From Shewanella marina JCM 15074 (lineage in GTDB: Bacteria > Pseudomonadota > Gammaproteobacteria > Enterobacterales > Shewanellaceae): 64,000 nt of DNA. Positions within the stretch are counted from its first letter, which is position 1. Each line of letters opens with the position of its first letter. Positions 58,923 through 64,000 of this stretch are shown piece by piece. The translations under genes and the position numbers were made by a program. The notes under the pieces are model-generated. The model searched no databases. It was not told where the DNA came from and saw only the letters and a list, made by a program, of their open reading frames with translations. Location: assembly GCF_000614975.1 (NCBI RefSeq), contig NZ_BALM01000022.1, forward strand, positions 1 through 64,000, written 5' to 3'.

Positions 58923-58954
58923 TAGATTAATTAAGCGCAGTTCAAGGAGAGAGC

Positions 58955-59422
58955 GTGCCGACTATTTATATTATCATTGGTTTACTCATTATCGTCGCGT
59001 TAGCGAGTTACGCGACGATTTTAATCATTAGGGTTCGACAACAACATCAACTTCAGTTGATACAACGCCAGCACGCCAAACAAGCAGCAGAGAAGAAAGC
59101 CCTAGAATTAGAGGCTGACATTCGTTATATCGCTCAAGCCATGCTAGATGAGCGCTGTGAGCTTTCTGAGGGCGTGATGCGCATAGGCAAACTGTTACAG
59201 CTATTATCATTATCAGATGCGCTGATAGAGACCTACCCTAAACTATTGCAACACTTTAGCGTTATTGAGCACCATCCAATCAAAGATAAGCGTAACCAAT
59301 TAGCCAAACAACAAAGAATGCGTTTGGATTTAGAGCGGATGCGTTCTGAAACGACATTAGAGTCTGAAATATTACAAGAAGCTAAGCTGTTAACTCAATT
59401 CAGTAAGCAACAATTTCACTAA
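58955..59422 (+). CDS. DUF2489 membrane-anchored protein
   Basis: A 155-residue protein with one N-terminal membrane helix (about 3-25, YIIIGLLIIVALASYATILI), then a long charged helical part rich in Gln/Lys (coiled coil likely), and a DUF2489-type core (AQAMLDERCELSEGVMRIGKL, LIETYPKLLQHF). It starts at GTG 58955, behind AAGGAGAG. This gene commonly lies between yihI and hemN in Shewanella and vibrios. No function known. Confidence 0.8.
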   Translation: MPTIYIIIGLLIIVALASYATILIIRVRQQHQLQLIQRQHAKQAAEKKALELEADIRYIAQAMLDERCELSEGVMRIGKLLQLLSLSDALIETYPKLLQHFSVIEHHPIKDKRNQLAKQQRMRLDLERMRSETTLESEILQEAKLLTQFSKQQFH

Positions 59423-59457
59423 ATCAATAATAACCGCAGCAGATAAAGCTAATCGTT

Positions 59458-59503
59458 ACAGTCTATTTTGCCTCTTAATAAAATGAGAGTAGACTGTTTT
59501 TTT
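59458..59503 (+). terminator. Terminator after the DUF2489 gene
   Basis: ACAGTCTA and TAGACTGT form the outer stem, with an inner CTCTT / AGAG pairing and a run of seven T. Confidence 0.75.
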
Positions 59504-59676
59504 ATTGTTTTAACCGAGTTTGCTCGAAACTGTGGTTAAACTAACAGACATTTAGTGAAAATTAATAGATATTGGCCTAATAATTCATCATTGAATTTTA
59601 CAATCTAGATCAATTTAATTTGGCAAATAAATACGCATACTTAACGTATAGCTAATTTACACTTGGAGGACACGCC

Positions 59677-61053
59677 TTGGAGCAAGCGACACAAATGAGT
59701 TGGGATCAATCGATGATCGAAAAGTACAACTACAGCGGTCCCCGTTATACCTCATATCCAACGGCACTCGAATTTAACGACTCTTTTACTGAGCAAGATT
59801 TGCTAAGTGCAATTGAGCACAGCAAAAGTGATAAATTATCGCTATATATTCATGTACCGTTTTGCGCCAAACTTTGTTACTACTGTGGCTGTAATAAAAT
59901 TATTACCCGCCATCAGCATAAAGCAGATCAATACATTGAGTATCTGACCAAAGAGATCATTAAACGCGCACCACTATTTCAAAATTACACTGTCACGCAA
60001 ATGCATTGGGGCGGTGGTACACCAACATTCTTAAGCCCTGAGCAAATTTTAAAACTCTCAACGTTATTAAAGCAACACTTTAACTTTGCAGAGCAAGGCG
60101 AGTTTTCGATTGAAGTAGATCCTCGAGAGATTGAACTTTCAATGCTTGATACGCTAAAAGAAGCTGGTTTCAATCGAATCTCTATTGGTGTGCAAGACTT
60201 TAATAAAAAAGTTCAAGTTGCTGTTAACCGTGAACAAGATGAACAATTTATCTTTGATCTTATGGCAAAAGCCAAAGAGATGGGATTTGTTTCAACTAAC
60301 GTTGACCTTATCTATGGTTTGCCGCATCAAACACCAGAAACGTTTGCAGAAACCATTGCGCGTATTATTGAACTCTCACCTGACCGTTTGTCTGTATTTA
60401 ATTACGCACATTTACCAGCACGTTTTGCCGCGCAACGTAAAATTAAAGATGAAGATCTACCAAGACCACAGCAAAAACTTGATATGTTGTATCAAACAAT
60501 TAAGACGCTGACAGACGCTGGCTACCAGTATATTGGTATGGATCACTTTGCTAAGCCTGATGATGAACTCGCTAAGTTACAACGCTCTGGTCACTTACAC
60601 CGTAACTTCCAAGGTTATACCACCCAAGAAGAGTGTGATTTATTAGGTCTAGGTGTTTCATCAATTAGCCAAATTGGTGACTGTTACGCACAAAACCAAA
60701 AAGATATCCGCCCATATTATGAAGCGATTGATGACCATGGTCATGCATTATGGAAAGGTTGTGCACTAAACCGTGATGATGAAATTCGCCGTGTCGTTAT
60801 CAAACAACTTATCTGCCATTTCAACTTAGATATGGCAAAAATTGATGCCGAGTTAGATATCAATTTCGAAGACTACTTCGTTGATGATTTAAAGTTATTA
60901 CAAACCTTTATTGATGATGGTTTAGTTGAAATTAACGATCGTAAAATTACCATCAACCCGACAGGTCAGTTACTTATCCGTAATATCTGTATGTGTTTCG
61001 ATGTTTACTTTAGAGAAAAAGCACGTCAACAGCAGTTCTCACGAGTGATTTAA
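59677..61053 (+). CDS. hemN: Oxygen-independent coproporphyrinogen III oxidase
   Basis: A 458-residue radical SAM enzyme for anaerobic heme synthesis. KYNYSGPRYTSYPTALEF at the N-terminus, CAKLCYYCGCNKI (CxxxCxxC plus a further C) for the [4Fe-4S] cluster, MHWGGGTPTFL, and IGVQDFNKKVQVAVNR are all conserved. It starts at TTG 59677 behind GGAGG, which gives the family N-terminus. The final gene of this housekeeping block, with its own terminator. Confidence 0.96.
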   Translation: MEQATQMSWDQSMIEKYNYSGPRYTSYPTALEFNDSFTEQDLLSAIEHSKSDKLSLYIHVPFCAKLCYYCGCNKIITRHQHKADQYIEYLTKEIIKRAPLFQNYTVTQMHWGGGTPTFLSPEQILKLSTLLKQHFNFAEQGEFSIEVDPREIELSMLDTLKEAGFNRISIGVQDFNKKVQVAVNREQDEQFIFDLMAKAKEMGFVSTNVDLIYGLPHQTPETFAETIARIIELSPDRLSVFNYAHLPARFAAQRKIKDEDLPRPQQKLDMLYQTIKTLTDAGYQYIGMDHFAKPDDELAKLQRSGHLHRNFQGYTTQEECDLLGLGVSSISQIGDCYAQNQKDIRPYYEAIDDHGHALWKGCALNRDDEIRRVVIKQLICHFNLDMAKIDAELDINFEDYFVDDLKLLQTFIDDGLVEINDRKITINPTGQLLIRNICMCFDVYFREKARQQQFSRVI

Positions 61054-61055
61054 TC

Positions 61056-61086
61056 AAAAAAGCCCCATCATTTGATGGGGCTTTTT
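61056..61086. terminator. Bidirectional terminator after hemN
   Basis: AAAAAGCCCCATCA, loop TT, TGATGGGGCTTTTT, with matching A and T tracts, shared with the convergent glycosyltransferase-like gene. Confidence 0.9.
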
Positions 61087-61091
61087 GTTAT

Positions 61092-61922
61092 CTATCTACT
61101 TTTAGGTAATCTTTTTAATATCTTACGTTGAATTTTTATCACTTTCTTCATCCATGGTTTAGGATAAAACTCAGCTAATGAGCCTCCTTTAGCTACCACG
61201 GTAAATGACAATAAAAACTCATTTATTGCTGCTATCCCTTTTAATTTAATTAACTCACTGTTATTACAATTTGCGTTGTACCAACCTTTTCCTTTTTCGG
61301 TCGGAAAAATATAATCAGTTAAACGTTTTTCAATATAAGGGTTACTATCTTTCAGTTTAATCTGCTTTGAATCGAACGTAAGCGCGTTATAAAAGTCCGT
61401 ATCAGATCTCACCTTATCAAAGGGTATAAGAAGATTTAAATCTGACTGTTGAGCAAGAAATAAGTATGATGATAAAAAAGAATCAGAAACCATTCCATTT
61501 ATCTGACCTACTTCACCAAACCAAATTTTATCACCAACAAGTTGACCAGCTTTAATATGCTTAATAGCATCATTAATAAAAGCTGCATTTACTTTAGTAA
61601 ATGACCGATGATGACAAAATGTATCATTCGCAAAAATAATAATATCATTACTTTGAGGTTGCCAATTTTCTTGAACCCATGCATTACCTTCATCCCATGC
61701 AGAAAATTCCCAACCTTTATTACTACCTAATATTTCAGCATCTATAATTGACTGATAATGAACAACTTTATCTTGAGCGCTTTGATTGTTATAAACCACA
61801 CATAACTTGCAATCTAGATCTGAAACTTCTTTAAATTTCTTGATACTTTCAATCGCTTTTTGTTTATAACTGGCGTAGTAACTCACTAAAATAATATAAA
61901 TTTGACGTTTAACTATAGGCAT
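61092..61922 (-). CDS. Glycosyltransferase-like protein (GT-A-type)
   Basis: About 276 residues. The start region PIVKRQIYIILVSYYASY and VVYNNQSAQDKVV, then GSNKGWEFSAWDEGNAWV and IIIFANDTFCHH, are typical of the family-2-like enzymes in O-antigen loci: the acidic site is in FANDTF. Basic C-terminal residues (IKIQRKILKRLPK) may touch the membrane. It follows the GT4 gene by 27 bases, and the two are co-transcribed. Donor unknown. Confidence 0.65.
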   Translation of the reverse strand: MPIVKRQIYIILVSYYASYKQKAIESIKKFKEVSDLDCKLCVVYNNQSAQDKVVHYQSIIDAEILGSNKGWEFSAWDEGNAWVQENWQPQSNDIIIFANDTFCHHRSFTKVNAAFINDAIKHIKAGQLVGDKIWFGEVGQINGMVSDSFLSSYLFLAQQSDLNLLIPFDKVRSDTDFYNALTFDSKQIKLKDSNPYIEKRLTDYIFPTEKGKGWYNANCNNSELIKLKGIAAINEFLLSFTVVAKGGSLAEFYPKPWMKKVIKIQRKILKRLPKSR

Positions 61923-61949
61923 ATACACAACTTAAAATACAATTAAAAA

Positions 61950-63038
61950 CTAGGCTAGATCAGCGTACTTCTGCGCAACAGTCTTCGCTTGAACCTTTTC
62001 CAAAATATCGGCATCACTGCAGTCTGGATACTGCGCTAAAGCAAAATCAACTTTTTGAGCTAACTTTGTAGGGTTTCTTCGAGGCACCATATATTGTGCA
62101 AACTTCCCCGTTAAGATCTCATTAGGGCCATGACGGCAATCAGTGCTGACAACAGGGGTACCAACAGCTAATGATTCAATTAGTACAGTTGGTAATCCTT
62201 CGTAATCGGAACTAAGCACCATTAATTTGGCATTTTTAACCCATGGGTAAGGATTTTCTTGAAAACCCGGAATAATAATCCGCTCTTCGACACCATATTT
62301 TTTCGCTAGCTTTAACGCTTTTTTCTTATTTTTACAGAGTAATACTATTGGTAACTTATTCGTCATCTGAGCGAGTGCTTGAAACAATATGTCATGTCTC
62401 TTTTGCTTTGCACAACGACCCACATGAATCATATATTCTTGCTCAGGGATTAACTCATTTTCAACCAGGCTCAACTGTTTGATCTTCTCTAAATCAAATG
62501 GATTATATATCGTCTGTACAGAGGCAGGCTGTATACGACCAACCTCTTTAATCTCTTTTGCAATACCATCTGAAACAGTAATTAGATCTTTACCCGACAA
62601 ACAAGTTTTTGCTTTCCACATATTCCAATAATTAAAAGGGCCGAGCTTTCGAGCACGAGTAAGCTCTTCTTCAATTGAGTTATGCACAACAAAATATACA
62701 TTTTCTAACTTAGAGCGTGCCATTAACACGTTAGCTTTATCTAAATTTGAAATAAATAGATCGAATTGACCTACTTCACTTTGCACTTGATGAATAAAAG
62801 CTTCTAATTTTTTTGCTGAAGCAGATACTTTCCAAAAACTATCAAGGTTCTTTTCGTGCTCGGCAAAACATGAATGTATCGGTAAGCTCTGCGGTACAAA
62901 ATGATCACAATCACTTTTGAGTAGAATTAAATGAGGCTCATGCCCCATAGATTGTAATGTGTTAGCCAAAACTAACATCACTTTTTCGGCACCACCGCCA
63001 ACTAAGCTATCGATAACAATAGCAATACGCTTACCCAT
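61950..63038 (-). CDS. Glycosyltransferase, family 4
   Basis: A 362-residue GT-B retaining glycosyltransferase. DSLVGGGAEKVMLVLAN is the N-terminal glycine loop of the GT4 family; MIHVGRCAKQKRHDILFQAL, then YEGLPTVLIESLAVGTPVV, give the nucleotide-sugar site. HGPNEIL is also common in these enzymes. It is divergent from the GT25 gene at 63431. Probably builds LPS or another surface glycan. Confidence 0.85.
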   Translation of the reverse strand: MGKRIAIVIDSLVGGGAEKVMLVLANTLQSMGHEPHLILLKSDCDHFVPQSLPIHSCFAEHEKNLDSFWKVSASAKKLEAFIHQVQSEVGQFDLFISNLDKANVLMARSKLENVYFVVHNSIEEELTRARKLGPFNYWNMWKAKTCLSGKDLITVSDGIAKEIKEVGRIQPASVQTIYNPFDLEKIKQLSLVENELIPEQEYMIHVGRCAKQKRHDILFQALAQMTNKLPIVLLCKNKKKALKLAKKYGVEERIIIPGFQENPYPWVKNAKLMVLSSDYEGLPTVLIESLAVGTPVVSTDCRHGPNEILTGKFAQYMVPRRNPTKLAQKVDFALAQYPDCSDADILEKVQAKTVAQKYADLA

Positions 63039-63430
63039 GTTAATAACTACTCCAATTGAGACCTGACAGCGCTAAAGGCAGTTATAAACCACATCATTTA
63101 GCAGCCAGCATTGTGAGGTAAATGGTCATGAAAGTCTATGAGCTCAATTAAACTCACATCAATATTTATATACAATTAATCAATATGATAACAATTTAAG
63201 GAAAAGATAATTTATTGAATAAATAAGTAATTTAAACATCCATAATACATATTTATATAACATTATAATAACGTTTATAAATCCCTAAGATTAGACAAAT
63301 AAGTTGTCTTCTACCCTAGATTAAAGCGATAATACGGTCGATTTTTAAAGGCTTAGCCTGAACAACTCGATTGAATTACTAAATGTTCGTAGTTCAAAGA
63401 TATAGACTCAAAAAGATTAAACTTCCTACT
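63039..63430. other. Divergent promoter region of the glycosyltransferase locus
   Basis: 392 AT-rich bases between two glycosyltransferase genes reading outward. No gene, JUMPstart element or obvious operator is seen. Confidence 0.6.
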
Positions 63431-64000
63431 ATGACCCAGACTAAAGTTTTCATCATAAACTTAGACCGTTCACCAGAACGTCTACAATCAATCCAGCAAC
63501 AGTTGGTTTCATGTCGATATGATATTGAAAAAATTAGTGCGGTAGATGGTAAGTTTTTACCTGATCTTGAACATATCGAACATTACAGTGTTAACAACAA
63601 TAAAAAGCAATATTTCCGACCTTTAACTAAAGGTGAAATAGGTTGCTACTTGAGCCACCGTGCTGCATGGCAAGCAATTGTAGACCAACAACTCGATTTC
63701 GCGGTGATTGTTGAAGATGATGTTGTCATTGATTCTGATGTCAACTTAGTTATTGAACAGCTCAGTAATATTAATATCGAATGGGACTATATTAAACTAG
63801 CTCCTTATCGAAATCGCCAAAGTAAGCCTGTTTTTAAACGTAATTATCAAGGTACCGAGCTAGCCTTTTTCCACAAAGCTATGCCCGGAACAGCCGCTCA
63901 AGCCGTGTCATATAAAGGTGCTGAAAAGTTATTAGCAGCCAGTACTGCTTTTGGTCGTCCTGTTGATACTGACTTACAACATTGCTGGGAAAAAGATGTC
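63431..64000 (+). CDS. Glycosyltransferase, family 25 (LPS biosynthesis), 5' part
   Basis: Open from ATG 63431 to the window end (190 codons). VFIINLDRSPERLQSIQQQ at the start is the GT25 signature. KGEIGCYLSHRAAWQAIVDQ and FAVIVEDDVVIDSD, with the metal-binding acidic triplet, follow. PGTAAQAVSYKGAEKLL and RPVDTDL also fit. These enzymes transfer galactose or similar sugars to LPS outer core. The C-terminus lies beyond the window. Confidence 0.92.
   Translation, partial: MTQTKVFIINLDRSPERLQSIQQQLVSCRYDIEKISAVDGKFLPDLEHIEHYSVNNNKKQYFRPLTKGEIGCYLSHRAAWQAIVDQQLDFAVIVEDDVVIDSDVNLVIEQLSNINIEWDYIKLAPYRNRQSKPVFKRNYQGTELAFFHKAMPGTAAQAVSYKGAEKLLAASTAFGRPVDTDLQHCWEKDV

Noticed and set aside
59560..59640. 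FNR box upstream of hemN
   Set aside because: The ATCAA half-site is present, but the other half (ACAAT) matches the TTGAT consensus poorly.

Overview
The window reads as the chromosome of a marine gamma-proteobacterium of the Shewanella type. The evidence is tandem periplasmic formate dehydrogenase operons with FdhX/TorD/DUF3305/DUF3306 partners, the order coaD - LPS core genes - kdkA/waaA - TetR - kbl - tdh, and the order polA - spf - engB - cytochrome c4 - csrC - yihI - hemN. Base composition is moderately AT-rich. I see no phage, insertion sequence, CRISPR array, rRNA or tRNA.

Layout. 1-1250: end of an iron alcohol dehydrogenase and a small cupin. 1287-17266: formate oxidation. Two complete fdhX-fdhA-fdhB-fdhC operons lie in tandem on the minus strand. 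Upstream of them are DUF3305, DUF3306, a polyferredoxin and a TorD-like chaperone. Divergent from these are fdhD and a regulator with an HTH domain and a periplasmic-binding-protein-like domain. 17311-25739: housekeeping genes (rlmF, FliL-like, ubiC, MarC family, a His-rich ZIP-like membrane protein, an NRDE protein, an NTF2-like protein, a PlsC-type acyltransferase, a LysE exporter, a YbdG-type MscS channel). 25832-31153: histidine degradation, hutC-hutU-hutH divergent from hutI around a perfect HutC-type palindrome. 31276-37990: mtnC, a thioesterase, a long-chain acyl-CoA synthetase, a secreted TAP-type peptidase and a NatAB-like ABC exporter. 38050-46806: coaD and the LPS core region. This includes an accessory four-gene module (HAD phosphatase, nucleotidyltransferase/kinase fusion, nucleotidyltransferase, WavE-type transferase) and then heptosyltransferase, kdkA and waaA. 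46897-51802: TetR regulator, kbl-tdh, glpE-glpG, elbB. 52190-61053: polA, Spot 42 RNA, engB, cytochrome c4, a CsrC-type RNA, yihI, hemN. 61092-64000: start of a glycosyltransferase locus.

Together the formate genes make periplasmic Mo/W formate dehydrogenases. FdhA oxidises formate, FdhB carries four Fe-S clusters and FdhC passes electrons to quinone. TorD-like protein and FdhD mature the large subunit. The FdhA proteins use cysteine, not selenocysteine.

A window-wide caution: twelve genes are split by thirteen apparent frameshifts. Each is explained by one missing base inside or next to a short homopolymer, and restoring it recreates a full-length conserved protein. The list includes polA, glpG, hutH and both fdhA genes. 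This pattern points to sequencing or assembly error rather than gene decay, so I annotate the restored spans as genes and mark where each break lies.
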